Positions 33,801 through 40,768 of a stretch of DNA of 64,000 nucleotides are shown here, one piece after another; the stretch's first letter is position 1; each line of letters opens with the position of its first letter. The notes below the pieces were generated by a model. It saw only the letters and a list, made by a program, of their open reading frames with translations, ran no database searches and was not told where the DNA came from. The translations under genes were made by a program, and so were the position numbers. The DNA is from Brienomyrus brachyistius (Eukaryota; Chordata; Actinopteri; Osteoglossiformes; Mormyridae), in assembly GCF_023856365.1 (NCBI RefSeq), contig NC_064548.1:24327289-24391288 (forward strand), written 5' to 3'.

Positions 33801-36800
33801 TACACAGTACATGAAACAAATATCCTTGATTGTTTTAATCCACCGTAGGAGTTAGTGACTAACACGGCCTAATTCTTTGTTTTGTCTTTGGCTTTCATGC
33901 CCACATTAATATTTTGTGACTAATTCCCAGTGAAAGCAGCTACTACAATGTTTACAATGCATGCAAGGATAGTTTTAAATATACAGTGTTTAAAAACAAA
34001 TGATCACAGCATGTAATGCAGAAATGGCAGGAAAAAAAAATGTGTTGCTATGACACACAAACGTGCAGAGGCTGCTCACCGCTTTCACGGTGAAGTCATG
34101 GATCTGCGAGAGAGGCTCATCACACAGACTGCGGCTCCCCGACTTCACGCTGCTGGGGGACAGAGTGGGGGGACTGGGGGTGGAGGGCGGGGCTCTAGCC
34201 TTGGGTGAGGCCTCCCGGCCGGGCTGTGTGAGCAGAGCCAGGGGCTCGGAGCTGCCCACCAAGCCTGTGGCCTGGATGACGCTCCGGTGCAGCTTGAGTG
34301 ACTCCAATATGCCCGCGGGGCTCTGGAAGAGCGGCAGGCCAGACGGGGTGGGGGTCTGATGCTGTAGGGAGGGCCGGGACGGAAGGAGGCGCAAGCCGGG
34401 GGGGTCCGTGGAGAAGCCCCGTGCCTGGCTACCATTTTTGTCACGGGGCTCCGTGTCGCTGGCAGCTTGCTTCCTGTCCACTTTGCTTGTGCTCTGAGTT
34501 AGTGTCTGGAGAAGCACACAGTCGAGTGACCAATCAGTACTGAATACGCTGTGGCCCCGTCACTCCCAAAAACACCCTAACCACTACTCTCCCCACCCTC
34601 ACCGAGCGTATACTCTCCCTCAATATGGCCAAACCCCGCCCCAACTCCGCCTAACCCCGCCCCAACTCTGCCTAACCCCGCCCCAACTCTGCCTAACCCC
34701 GCCCCAACTCTGCCTAACCCCGCCCCAACTCTGCCTAACCCCGCCCCAACTCTGCCTAACCCCGCCCCAACTCTGCCTAACCCCGCCCCAACTCTGCCTA
34801 ACCCCGCCCCAACTCTGCCTAACCCCGCCCCAACTCTGCCTAACCCCGCCCCAACTCTGTCAAACCCCGCCCCAACTCCTCCTAACCCCGCCCCAACTCT
34901 GCCTAACCCCGCCCCAACTCTGTCAAACCCCGCCCCAACTCCTCCTAATCCTGCCCCAACTCCTCTTAACCCTGCCCCAACTCCTCCTAATCCTGCCCCA
35001 ACTCCTCCTAATCTCCCCCCAACTCCTCCTAATCCCGCCCCAACTCCTCCTAACCCCGCCCCAACTCTGCCTAACCTCGCCCCAACTCTGCCTAACCCCG
35101 CCCCAACTCTGCCTAACCTTGCCCCAACTCCTCCTAACCCCGCCCCAACTCCTCCTAACCCCGCCCCAACTCCTCCTAACCCCGCCCCAACTCCTCCTAA
35201 CCTCGCCCCAACTCCTCCTAACCTCGCCCCAACTCCTCCTAACCTCGCCCCAACTCTGCCAAACCCTGCCCAACTCCTCCAAACCCTGCCCCAACTCCTA
35301 CTAACCCTGCCTGTCACTATAATTTGCAAAACTGAACAATCAATGCCTTAAAACCATTAACACTTCACCTTCACCTCCTTCCTCACTCGGGATTCACTCC
35401 CAGAGTCAGAGTCCTCGCTGTCGATACTCTGAATATCTTCATCTTCATCGTCATCGTCCTCCAGGTCTTCGGAGTCACCACTGCTTACATCTTCGCTCGA
35501 TGTGTCTGAAGCGGATCCCGGTTCACTGTCGCTGTTGCTGGAGGTCTCCAGAGCTTTCTTGCGCTGCTTCTGCAAAATGGCGGCAAAGCTCTCAATCAAA
35601 AGGCACCTGCCCTATCAGGTGGCTCAATTTCCAGGTGCCGGGACCCTCAAGATGATGTCGAAGGCAACAGGGCAACACAGCTGTCAATGAAAAGGCACCT
35701 GTCCAGTAAGGTGATTCGGTTTCTGGGAGCAGGGCCCTCTAGTCGATGCGGAAAGCATCGCTTCATTGCTCAGACACAAACATACCCAGCTCCTTTCCTG
35801 CTCCATTTTGTGCCACTTCAGGTCTGATCTGCACAACTAAATCTTCATTAAATAAATTCACAGCTTTCAAAATATTGACATTTCCTCTAGAAATTATAGG
35901 GAGCATTTCAAGATATTTTGCTACATAATCAGGGAACAATTATTTTCCACGCTTTGTTTTAGAGGAAACCCATCTGTATAAGTAGAACTTGATTAAGTAT
36001 TAATTGGACAGATGAAGCCCAGAGAACATAGCAGAGCTGCTAACAGCAGGGAGCAGCGTTCTTGCCAGGAACAGAATCTGACCCCCAGCATGGTAACAGA
36101 ACTGGACCCCGAAGTGTGCAGCCTCGCTAGGGATCGGCTGTTGTACCCAGAGACAGGACATGCAGTGAATTTCTATGAAGTAGTTTAAATAGAAGACATG
36201 CAGGGCATTATGCCTTTTGCAATCCCCCCTGAACGCTTCTGTGACAAGAGCTCCCACCTTCTCCTTCTTGATCTGGGGGGGGTTAACCGCTTCTTGGTCG
36301 CCCCCACTGGAGCTGCTGGTCCTCGCTGCCTCGGGCGCCCCCAGTGTGGGCGGGGTCCCGCCAGATGCACGGCCCACGGACGCTGCTGAAGGGGAGGTGC
36401 CGTTCATCACGCCGTTCACCCCTGGGAGGCACCAGGAGATACCCACACATCAGGATAACAGCCAAGACAGATTTAAACATAAAAACGCTTTTTACTAGCT
36501 TAGTTTTGACCAAGAGCTCCAAAAAAAAAATCAACAGATAAAATGACTAAAGGCTGTTTAAAACAGTATTTCCTAATCCGGTCCTCAGGGAGCCCCAGAG
36601 AGTCCAGGTCTGGCAGGGAGTTGGGAGGGCATGGACCGTACGTGGGTCCCAGAGGACCGGACTGGGAATGAGAGCGATCAGCACAGTATCTAGGAGTAAT
36701 TACGTAATATTTACAGCTTTGTTCATGTTCCTTCTTCCGGTAATATGATGTGATGATTTTTTTGGACAGGATTAGGAATCTGAAAAGAGTACCTTTAGGG

Positions 36801-39800
36801 ACACCTCGCCCGTTCCTGCTGGGGGTCCGAGCCTCGGAGGTGCTGGGTTCGAGGGTCTGAACAGGGGCCCCGAAGAGGGGCGGGAGGCCGAGAAGTGGGG
36901 GGAAGAAGGCGGCGGGGCCACGCCCATGAGCCTCAGCACTGCGCCACCACTCTGCAGTGTGAAGAGTTAGCAGAGCGCCCTCTGTCAGTCAGCCAACCGA
37001 AACGCCTCAGTCTACTGTACTACTTTATACCAGCGAGGGGATTAAATTATATCTCAGGAGAAATGGACGACCGGGAGATCAAGAGCAGGCAGAATTACTC
37101 CTTGATGCTTCAGGAAACTGATAGAACAGAATGAATTCAAAAGACCAGCGACACATCCCAGATGCTTCCGGAAGTTACAAGTTACTCAGCAGCTGTTGAC
37201 CCCTGAACCAATGAGGCCTTTAAACGTCTCCAGGTATGAAAAGTCATGAGTGTGTTCAGCTGGTGGTGATCATTTACTGTGGTCACAGATCACTCGGCAA
37301 AGTCGAATGACATTCCCATTCTCACTCCGAAACCACTGACCTTTGAACGAAAGTTTCTACATGTCAACTTTTCACCTCCTGGGATATCAGCCATGTGCTT
37401 CAAGCAGGACATAGTTCACACCTTAGTTGTCTTCCAGCACTGAGCCTATCTATTAGGAAGAATTCAGTCGCTCTTTGTAACACTCTCTAACGCGGCCAGC
37501 AGCGAAACGCCAAGCTACTCAAATGCTTACTGCAAAGGAAACGGCCGTTGCAGAGCTGACCTTCGCAAATTCAAAACAGGCCTCATTTAAAAGCAGGATG
37601 GCAAAGTATTGCAGAGAGAAGGAAAAAAAAGAAATCAATTCAATAAAATCCCAAGTCAGAGAGGCAGTGGATTTTATTAGAAAACGCTGCCCCAGTAATA
37701 TGCGTAACAGACATCAAACAGGTTTCCCTTTTCGATGCTCCGATGTATGATCGCATATCACCCACCACCATTCAGAATAGCAGTTAGCTGCCCGGGCAGA
37801 ATGGAGAGGCAACCCTACCTGGGAAAGCCCCCAGCTGTGGGTGGGCAGCCAGGGCTGGAGTCACCCCAAGGGTCCCGAGACCCCCAAACTCAGGGCGCCC
37901 TGAACTTGTAGTGTAGATGCCAAAAGCCGGGTGGCCCACGATGGGGAAGGCACTTGAGATGGAGGACATGTTAAACGGGTGTTCCCGGGCTGTCCCGAAC
38001 AGGTGCCCTGCAGACAGAGAATCAAGGATTATTCTAGAAAGAATTAAAGGTACAGTGTGCAAGGATAACCGTAGACGCATGTAGACAATTCGTTTTGCTG
38101 CGGGTTAAAGCCTCGCGTGACGACAGCTCTGCACGCTTCACCATCCCCAGCTTGTCGTACAGCCTTTCATGCTTTATGAGTCGAGACGCCAGTTCGAACG
38201 GAGACCCCTGCGGATTCAGCGAGGTCTGTTTAAACATGCTTGTGCAAACAGGGCGCGAATGCTGGATCGGGGAGTGCGGGACTGTGTGCCGGCGTGAATC
38301 GGAGCCCAAGACCCGGCGCACGCCGGAATCTCCGTCACCGGAAATTGTGGCAGATGTGTCCAGAAATGTCTTTCTAATTGGCTGGAACGGGAAGGAGAGA
38401 AAGATCTTTGTGGCGGTAACATGATGGCCGTTTCCTGGAGGACGGAGTCGCTGTGGCTCGTATCTGGAGGTGCCGCGCTCACGTGAGCGGCGGCTGCCGA
38501 CGGGGCGAGTGTCCCTGTCCCCGCGCCCCCCCGCCCGCCCGCCTGCCTGCCTGCCAGAGGAACATATTTCATGCAAATCCAATTTCCAGCGCCGAGGGGG
38601 GAAACAAAAGCGGGTGAGCGGCGTTCCAACAATCAATCAGCGGGGCAGGCGAGGAGCATGCCAACCGAAGGGTGGGGGGGGGGGGGGGGGGGAGCAGGGA
38701 CGAGGCGCTGGCCGTTTTCTCCAAGAGCATCCGGGACACAAATCAAGCAGGAAGGATGATTTTTCTCACCCTCGCCTCAACGCCCCCCCCCACTTCACAT
38801 CACGCAAAAGGACATGCATTAATATTCCCCGTCTTCCCTGCGATGGATTTCGCAGGATGGAGGGGGGGGGGGGCTAGTTGCTGCAGGATAGCTAAAGACT
38901 AAGTGGTAACATCTGAAAAAAAGCATCACCGGAGGCATGGGGGGTGGGGGAACCAAGAACTGGCCCCCGGTTGCTACCGGCCCCCACCACACTTGGCATA
39001 CTGCTACACTCCACAATGCACATCTCCCGCCCCACCAGCCTGATGCGTGATTCTGCTCGGCCCGGGAATCTGCTCCTGAGAAATTAACCCAGCCGTGCTC
39101 TCCTATTACAGGAGGACATCCGTCTTCAACGGCGATGAAGAACACCGTCAGCAGCAGCAATGTCTCGTTTGGTAACCGGGCGGGTCGAATAGGGATGCGC
39201 TAGGGCAGCCCGGGGCAGTTTTAATCTCGGTGGGAGTTAACGAAGCCGTCGTAGTCACTAAACGAGCGGCCAAGTCACCAGCAGACGGAGGAGGAGTGAC
39301 AGATGAGATGATGAAGGGCCTGTGATTCAGCCGCTTAGAGAACGCAAACTCCAAACATCCCGAAAGCAGTGGTACTATTTTAGGCGCCGTGAACGAAACA
39401 ATTGCCACGTGGAGGACAGGTCACGTGACTAGTTTCCATGACATCATACCCTGTAGCTCTTTTCTGGTTTCATACCAGCAGCATTTTCGTGCAAAAAATA
39501 ATTAAACGGTGCAGCTATTCCTTTGAGGCGGCTTATGACGGATAATACATTAGGAGTATTACACACAAAGAAATAATTGTTTGCAATAAAAAACCTTTGT
39601 AACCTGGTCTGCCTTTGACTAGGTTGATGACAACGTGCTTTATGAAAACATTTCATAACACAACAGGACATCGATAAAAAGGCCCTAACATTTTTAACTG
39701 GTAAACCCAGTTACTTATCAAGTCCCTGGAAATCACAGGGGCGTAACGCAGAAAAGCGTCACGGTAACGAGAGCGGGTAATGAGTCAAAGCGGGGCGGAT

Positions 39801-40766
39801 GTGAGAAGCGTGTTTAATTTCATACCCACAGAAGGGGTGGCATTAACCCCCCCCCCATTAAAAAATTACTCTCTCTGGCAACACTTTGAATGTTACTCAG
39901 ATTTATCTAGAATTATCCAGAAAAGCATGTGACCAAACCTGCACTGTGTTTATCGTGGTCTCAGAAATCCTTTTTTTCCCTCACAGTAAAAATGACAGTT
40001 AGGAATTTGCATGTTATTTTCTGGTCCAGGTCATGTGACAGGCAACCTGTCATGGCAGCCCTGCAAACAGCTTTGAACACAATTAGCATTCAGTGGGAAC
40101 AGAGGATGGTGGGCTTTGGGGGGGGGGGGGCGGGGGGGGCTGAAATGTCAAATCACACCAGGCTGACTGGGGCTGGCGGCGGTCCGCCACATGCGGGGGA
40201 GCTGGCCCTCGGCAGGCAGCAGCTACTGTGACCCCCGCAACCCCCCCATACAGCAAACAAACAGAGGGGCCTTTGCTTGAAGCTAAATAACACCCCCTTT
40301 TCCTAAAAAGGTCAACCAAGTATCCCAAATATCACAATGTGATACAACCTGTTACTTTTTAGCTTATGGGGACATTTTTCAAGTCTGTGCAATATAAACT
40401 TCAATGTTATAAAAATGCATGACTGCAGTGAAAAAACTAAAAACGCCAAAAGGCTTTGTATTTTGTTACTTATGGTTAAGGTTAGAGCTGAGTAGGGGTT
40501 AACGTCCTCATTGTTGGGATTAGGGTTTTTCCTATAAAAATGAATGGACAGTCTCCCTAAAGATCTGAATACAAACATGTGTGTGTGTGTGTGTGTGTGT
40601 GTGAAAGCCCACCCTTACCACAGCTGGTGAGTGCTGACCCCAGGGCTGGGGGTTCAGGGGCCAGGCTCTTGGAGGAGGGGGCCACCGAGGTTGCGGGGGC
40701 AGTGGGGGCCGCACGCCTGGATGGCGAGGCAGACGAGGGAGGGGCCAGCCGCTCTGCAGACTCCAT
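14544..40766 (-). CDS. baz2b: BAZ2B (bromodomain adjacent to zinc finger 2B), whole gene
   Basis: Nuclear chromatin reader of the BAZ/WAL family. I placed 34 coding exons; their lengths sum to 6,365 bases, and four one-base gaps located below bring this to 6,369, i.e. 2,122 residues plus stop (human: about 2,168). Order: Ser/Pro-rich N-terminus with a [13 protein letters not shown] block; acidic Ser/Asp tracts; truncated TAM/MBD-like domain (about 713-830); long basic helical stretch (about 830-1010); DDT (about 1015-1095); WHIM-like region (about 1095-1215); acidic tract; PHD (about 1877-1926); Lys-rich linker; bromodomain (about 2024-2122). Alignment to BAZ2B rather than BAZ2A is clear throughout, and synteny agrees. 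The start is chosen because MESAERL matches the human start MESGERL. Odd points: a TAM segment of about 34 residues is missing, four exons carry frame lesions, one intron is GC-AG, and one donor is duplicated. Confidence 0.95.
14841..14894 (-). repeat. Perfect 27-bp tandem duplication carrying a splice donor
   Basis: 14841-14867 and 14868-14894 are identical (tgcactaggggatgggag then attacgcac). On the minus strand each copy supplies a CA|GTGCGTAAT donor, so the penultimate BAZ2B exon has two equivalent donors 27 bases apart. Confidence 0.95.
14895..15038 (-). CDS. baz2b: BAZ2B exon: bromodomain N-terminal half
   Basis: Reads [20 protein letters not shown], then [20 protein letters not shown]: helix Z, the ZA loop and helix A. 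Donor CCA|GTGCGT; joining to the last exon gives SCQYQNLE, aligning to human SGQYPNLE. Use of the duplicate donor would extend the exon to 14868. Confidence 0.95.
15316..15463. mobile_element. Fold-back (palindromic) element, copy 2
   Basis: Inverted arms at about 15318-15375 and 15398-15460 share the core of copy 1 (tccagaccaagattttgttt). Arms are more diverged from one another than in copy 1. Lies in a BAZ2B intron. Confidence 0.8.
15706..15998 (-). CDS. baz2b: BAZ2B exon: Lys-rich linker between PHD and bromodomain
   Basis: Reads [16 protein letters not shown]..., a Lys/Pro/Ser-rich linker, ending [10 protein letters not shown]. Poorly conserved in sequence but in the right place, with matching phases (0 in, 2 out); the end aligns to human DSKDLALC. 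Confidence 0.9.
16108..16254 (-). CDS. baz2b: BAZ2B exon: PHD finger
   Basis: Reads [20 protein letters not shown], then [13 protein letters not shown] and [11 protein letters not shown]. All Cys4-His-Cys3 zinc ligands are present. In BAZ2 proteins this finger binds the unmodified histone H3 tail. One exon, phase 0 on both sides. Confidence 0.97.
16333..16468 (-). CDS. baz2b: BAZ2B exon: [16 protein letters not shown]
   Basis: Reads [19 protein letters not shown], then [20 protein letters not shown], matching the conserved helix block just before the PHD finger in BAZ2B. Donor GTGAGTGAG. Confidence 0.95.
16977..17260 (-). CDS. baz2b: BAZ2B exon: [16 protein letters not shown]
   Basis: Opens [20 protein letters not shown] and ends with [30 protein letters not shown] and ADGDG, the conserved stretch before the PHD finger. 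Length 284 (phase 0 in, 2 out). Confidence 0.95.
17464..17624 (-). CDS. baz2b: BAZ2B exon: coiled-coil-like block
   Basis: Reads [20 protein letters not shown], then [20 protein letters not shown], matching human VAIIELNENEENQV and VEEQAMEMDLSVLQQVEDLE. It joins the 18647-18802 exon directly (RNGD|T-VAID). Confidence 0.95.
18647..18802 (-). CDS. baz2b: BAZ2B exon: [14 protein letters not shown]
   Basis: Acceptor GACAG at 18803-18805 gives [18 protein letters not shown], then [20 protein letters not shown], matching the conserved GWWRI...[16 protein letters not shown] block. A second AG at 18793 would break phase with the upstream exon. Confidence 0.93.
18895..19085 (-). mobile_element. tRNA-derived SINE-like repeat
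   Basis: On the minus strand a tRNA-like head carries an A-box-like TGGGTTAGGATGC and a B-box-like GGTTCAAATGCC, followed by a body ending in a Lys-tRNA-unrelated stretch common in fish (tgatgtcacc...tccaaagc). In a BAZ2B intron. Confidence 0.5.
19285..19549 (-). CDS. baz2b: BAZ2B exon: [18 protein letters not shown]
   Basis: A Ser/Pro-rich exon ending [20 protein letters not shown], against AVEVAKPVDFPSPKPIPEE in human. Acceptor CCTACAG, donor GAAG|GTGAGT; phase 0 in, 1 out. Confidence 0.93.
19585..20345. repeat. 30-bp minisatellite in BAZ2B intron
   Basis: About 25 degenerate copies of a unit near gtatatagaagggggtggag plus tcaatgtgtt. Many copies vary in the last third (ccattgtact, ttatgttg) and the 3' copies are most eroded. 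Open frames through it are repeat artefacts. Confidence 0.9.
20458..21062 (-). CDS. baz2b: BAZ2B large exon: Ser/Pro/Thr-rich region
   Basis: 605 bases. Starts [15 protein letters not shown], contains [13 protein letters not shown] and [26 protein letters not shown]. These match human NLFLQKPGSFSKL and [26 protein letters not shown]. Acceptor CTTAG, donor CTGCAG|GTCTGC. Confidence 0.95.
21430..21575 (+). repeat. Interspersed repeat ending in a GT tract, copy A
   Basis: Shares long blocks with 40385-40600 in the same orientation: gactgcagt, aactaaaaa(c/t)gccaaa, tattttgttactta(c/t)ggtt, cattgttgggatta. It runs straight into a TG-rich array. A third relative lies inverted at about 23540-23870. 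Confidence 0.7.
21583..21890. repeat. Compound TG microsatellite with gcgtccatg spacers
   Basis: Runs of (TG)n interrupted at irregular intervals by tgcgtccatg or tgtatg. It resembles a higher-order array rather than a simple microsatellite. Translations rich in Cys/Val or His/Thr here are artefacts. Confidence 0.95.
21962..22106 (-). CDS. baz2b: BAZ2B exon: [17 protein letters not shown]
   Basis: Reads [20 protein letters not shown], then [20 protein letters not shown], one of the most conserved BAZ2B blocks. Donor GAAG|GTCAGA; 145 bases, phase 0 in, 1 out. Confidence 0.97.
22155..22370. repeat. Short minisatellite, ~14-15 bp unit
   Basis: About 15 degenerate copies of gcagccccaccagc with variants (gcatccaccact, gcagcctcaccagc), ending right before the donor of BAZ2B exon 22376-22438. 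Confidence 0.85.
22376..22438 (-). CDS. baz2b: BAZ2B exon: [13 protein letters not shown]
   Basis: Reads [20 protein letters not shown](K), matching [18 protein letters not shown]. 63 bases, phase 0 both sides. Confidence 0.95.
23078..23079 (-). promoter_or_regulatory. baz2b: Non-canonical GC splice donor
   Basis: On the minus strand the exon ends GAGGAG|GCAAGT, the strong consensus of GC-AG introns. No GT in the area restores phase 0 with the next exon, whereas this GC does. Confidence 0.7.
23080..23309 (-). CDS. baz2b: BAZ2B exon with two frame breaks: [20 protein letters not shown], acidic tract
   Basis: Three conserved pieces lie in three frames: [15 protein letters not shown], then [15 protein letters not shown], then [20 protein letters not shown] and [12 protein letters not shown]. 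Human reads [24 protein letters not shown] and KGGDSD in one frame. The breaks lie at or near the seven-C run at 23255-23261 and near 23198-23200; each needs one more base. 230 bases against 232 expected by phase. Confidence 0.9.
23418..23520 (-). repeat. ATGG-tailed retroelement 3' end (inverted)
   Basis: Starts with (atcc)n and continues aacttctagcctcttatcca, the reverse complement of the tggataagaggctagaagtt tail seen in other copies here (30100-30176, 52560-52612). Confidence 0.5.
23540..23870 (-). repeat. CA-flanked interspersed repeat (inverted relative of copies A and B)
   Basis: Bounded on both sides by CA tracts (23527-23550 and 23841-23866). Contains tgtaatcatatctttgtggg followed by gaccg, an ATGG-like stretch, and ggtccccacaaggtatat. 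A fragment of the same family sits at about 10695-10730. Confidence 0.6.
24094..24168 (-). CDS. baz2b: BAZ2B exon: [16 protein letters not shown]
   Basis: Reads [20 protein letters not shown] then GKLRK, matching EIDKNIDYMSNLRRDKWVVE in human. 75 bases; leaves AA, which with the next exon gives KLRSIHAKK. Confidence 0.96.
24623..24846 (-). CDS. baz2b: BAZ2B WHIM-region exon with a compensated double frameshift
   Basis: Reads [31 protein letters not shown], then 27 codons of unrelated Arg/Trp/Pro-rich sequence, then [20 protein letters not shown]. The middle is correct in another frame: [20 protein letters not shown], against [17 protein letters not shown] in human. One base is missing near 24748-24752 and one is extra near 24683-24690. 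Length 224 is exactly what phase requires. Confidence 0.92.
24850..25600. repeat. Purine-only minisatellite / polypurine tract
   Basis: About 740 bases of almost pure A/G on the plus strand. The right part (25195-25575) is a tandem array with units of about 36-42 bases around gggaagagaatgggaggga. In a BAZ2B intron, so the transcript is pyrimidine-rich here. It directly borders the acceptor of exon 24623-24846. Confidence 0.95.
25851..26104 (-). CDS. baz2b: BAZ2B exon: DDT domain, one base missing
   Basis: Starts PLPQLSLVP in one frame (human PLPELPRIP), then shifts to [45 protein letters not shown]...[13 protein letters not shown]: the DDT three-helix fold. One base is missing in the ccgg at 26076-26080. 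254 bases, 255 needed by phase. Confidence 0.93.
26515..26600 (+). repeat. Possible tRNA-like SINE head
   Basis: tggttcagcgg fits a tRNA A box and ggttcgaaaga partly fits a B box about 45 bases on. No cloverleaf could be drawn convincingly and no 3' body is recognised. Could be chance. Confidence 0.25.
26751..26891 (-). CDS. baz2b: BAZ2B exon: basic helix before DDT
   Basis: Reads [20 protein letters not shown], then [20 protein letters not shown], near-identical to human. 141 bases, phase 0 both sides. Confidence 0.97.
27374..27438 (-). CDS. baz2b: BAZ2B exon, one base missing: [21 protein letters not shown]
   Basis: Starts ERERRRH in one frame and continues [15 protein letters not shown] in another; human has ERERRRQHMMLMKAMEARKKAE. 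65 bases where 66 keep phase 0; the missing base lies within the gcacac at about 27417-27422. Confidence 0.92.
28643..28687 (-). CDS. baz2b: BAZ2B small exon: [15 protein letters not shown]
   Basis: 45 bases, phase 0; matches EKEMRRQQAVLLKHQ in human. Part of the long charged helix. Confidence 0.96.
29052..29117 (-). CDS. baz2b: BAZ2B exon: [20 protein letters not shown]
   Basis: 66 bases, phase 0; matches [20 protein letters not shown]. Part of the charged helix. Confidence 0.96.
29932..29997 (-). CDS. baz2b: BAZ2B exon: [20 protein letters not shown]
   Basis: 66 bases, phase 0, identical to human over the visible 20 residues. Donor GGAG|GTGTGT. Confidence 0.97.
30100..30176 (+). repeat. 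ATGG-tailed retroelement 3' end
   Basis: cctgaccgggataagagatc then (atgg)n, the typical 3' terminus of a fish non-LTR/SINE family, in a BAZ2B intron. Confidence 0.55.
30387..30448 (-). CDS. baz2b: BAZ2B exon: [20 protein letters not shown]
   Basis: 62 bases (2 + 60). Matches [20 protein letters not shown] in human. Confidence 0.96.
30526..30618 (-). CDS. baz2b: BAZ2B exon: [20 protein letters not shown]
   Basis: 93 bases (2 + 90 + 1). Matches IARQAAQIKLLRKLQKQEQA in human; charged helix after the TAM region. Confidence 0.96.
30706..30889 (-). CDS. baz2b: BAZ2B exon: end of TAM region, [16 protein letters not shown]
   Basis: Reads [16 protein letters not shown], a basic Arg-rich stretch, then [11 protein letters not shown]. 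Human: GMQWCLLKEEDVIPRI and [11 protein letters not shown]. Phase 0 in, 1 out. The exon expected just upstream is not found. Confidence 0.93.
30990..31380. mobile_element. hAT-like non-autonomous element with internal 38-bp repeat
   Basis: Ends are inverted: cagtgtttcccaatccagtc at the left, gagaaacactg at the right, like hAT-Charlie termini. Flanks cgctaagc and ttataagc could be an eroded 8-bp target duplication (5 of 8 match). The interior holds about eight tandem copies of a 38-base unit (aaaaacatggactgtctggc plus agggagctgggagggagc). Confidence 0.75.
31472..31580 (-). CDS. baz2b: BAZ2B exon: TAM/MBD first half, [12 protein letters not shown]
   Basis: Reads [36 protein letters not shown], against [36 protein letters not shown] in human. 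109 bases (1 + 108), donor AAG|GTATTT. Confidence 0.94.
32160..32220 (-). CDS. baz2b: BAZ2B exon: [18 protein letters not shown]
   Basis: 61 bases (2 + 57 + 2). Matches KRRRVTDERELRIPLEYG; it opens the TAM domain. Donor CTGGG|GTATGT. Confidence 0.92.
32401..32661 (-). CDS. baz2b: BAZ2B exon: Ser-rich region
   Basis: Reads [15 protein letters not shown], then [12 protein letters not shown], and a poly-Ser run of about a dozen. 261 bases (2 + 258 + 1), both joins in phase. Confidence 0.9.
32817..33405 (-). CDS. baz2b: BAZ2B large exon with acidic tract
   Basis: 589 bases. Starts [18 protein letters not shown], contains [20 protein letters not shown] (human NPFLTNALLGNHQPNGVIQS) and [11 protein letters not shown], and ends in an Asp/Glu run. 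Phase 0 in, 1 out. Confidence 0.93.
34080..34505 (-). CDS. baz2b: BAZ2B exon: [20 protein letters not shown]
   Basis: 426 bases, phase 0. Contains [20 protein letters not shown], against HTSVIQSTGLVSNVKPLSLV. Ends HDFTVKA before donor GCG|GTGAGC. Confidence 0.92.
34620..35325. repeat. 21-bp minisatellite in BAZ2B intron
   Basis: About 33 copies of a 21-base unit (gccccaactctgcctaac then ccc), drifting to ccccaactcctcctaa in the right half. The minus strand, which is the BAZ2B sense strand, carries repeated GGGGC/GGGG runs and GTTAGG. The 21-base unit keeps frames open, so the Gly/Val/Arg-rich translations are artefacts. Confidence 0.97.
35369..35569 (-). CDS. baz2b: BAZ2B exon: Ser/Asp-rich acidic block
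   Basis: 201 bases, phase 0. Reads [40 protein letters not shown], matching KPRKKAMESSSNSDSDSG and SDTSSEGISSSDSDDLEED. Acceptor TTTTGCAG. Confidence 0.95.
36258..36421 (-). CDS. baz2b: BAZ2B exon: [12 protein letters not shown]
   Basis: 164 bases (2 + 162). Starts [17 protein letters not shown], against GVNGSINGSNTSSVIG in human; ends QIKKEK before donor AAG|GTGGGA. Confidence 0.92.
36563..36667. mobile_element. Short hAT-like relative of the 31-kb element
   Basis: Starts cagtatttcctaatccggtc, has one tctggcagggagttgggagg unit and ends gaggaccggactgggaatga, a partial inverted end. It has one unit where the 30990 copy has eight. Confidence 0.6.
36793..36951 (-). CDS. baz2b: BAZ2B exon: (E)[20 protein letters not shown]
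   Basis: 159 bases (2 + 156 + 1). Reads [20 protein letters not shown] then GLPPLFGAP, against WWRTTDAHTRTGATFFPPLL, GIPPLFAPP. Confidence 0.93.
37819..38007 (-). CDS. baz2b: BAZ2B exon: [32 protein letters not shown]
   Basis: 189 bases (2 + 186 + 1). N-terminal conserved blocks of BAZ2B; joins the first coding exon as CGHLFGTA (human CGHLFRTA). Confidence 0.95.
38008..40618 (-). other. BAZ2B intron between the first two coding exons
   Basis: No exon recognised. CpG-rich at about 38230-38560, a G19 run at 38674-38692, and the interspersed GT-linked repeat at the right end. An alternative promoter in the CpG-rich part is possible but nothing shows it. Confidence 0.4.
40385..40600 (+). repeat. 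Interspersed repeat ending in a GT tract, copy B
   Basis: Same family and orientation as 21430-21575. Ends cctataaaaatgaatgg, then a spacer and (gt)n at 40577-40602, just 17 bases before the donor of the first BAZ2B coding exon. Confidence 0.7.
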
Positions 40767-40768
40767 TC
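40619..40768 (-). CDS. baz2b: BAZ2B first coding exon (start codon at 40766)
   Basis: Acceptor CTGACAG, two UTR bases, then [19 protein letters not shown]..., Ala/Pro/Ser-rich, ending SALTSCG. Human begins MESGERLPSSAASS and has TINPCGHLF at the same join. The splice acceptor just upstream of the ATG means there is at least one non-coding 5' exon farther right. Confidence 0.93.

Noticed and set aside
34577..35329. A 250-residue Gly/Val/Arg repeat protein on the minus strand
   Set aside because: It is the 21-bp minisatellite read in frame, inside a BAZ2B intron between well supported exons.
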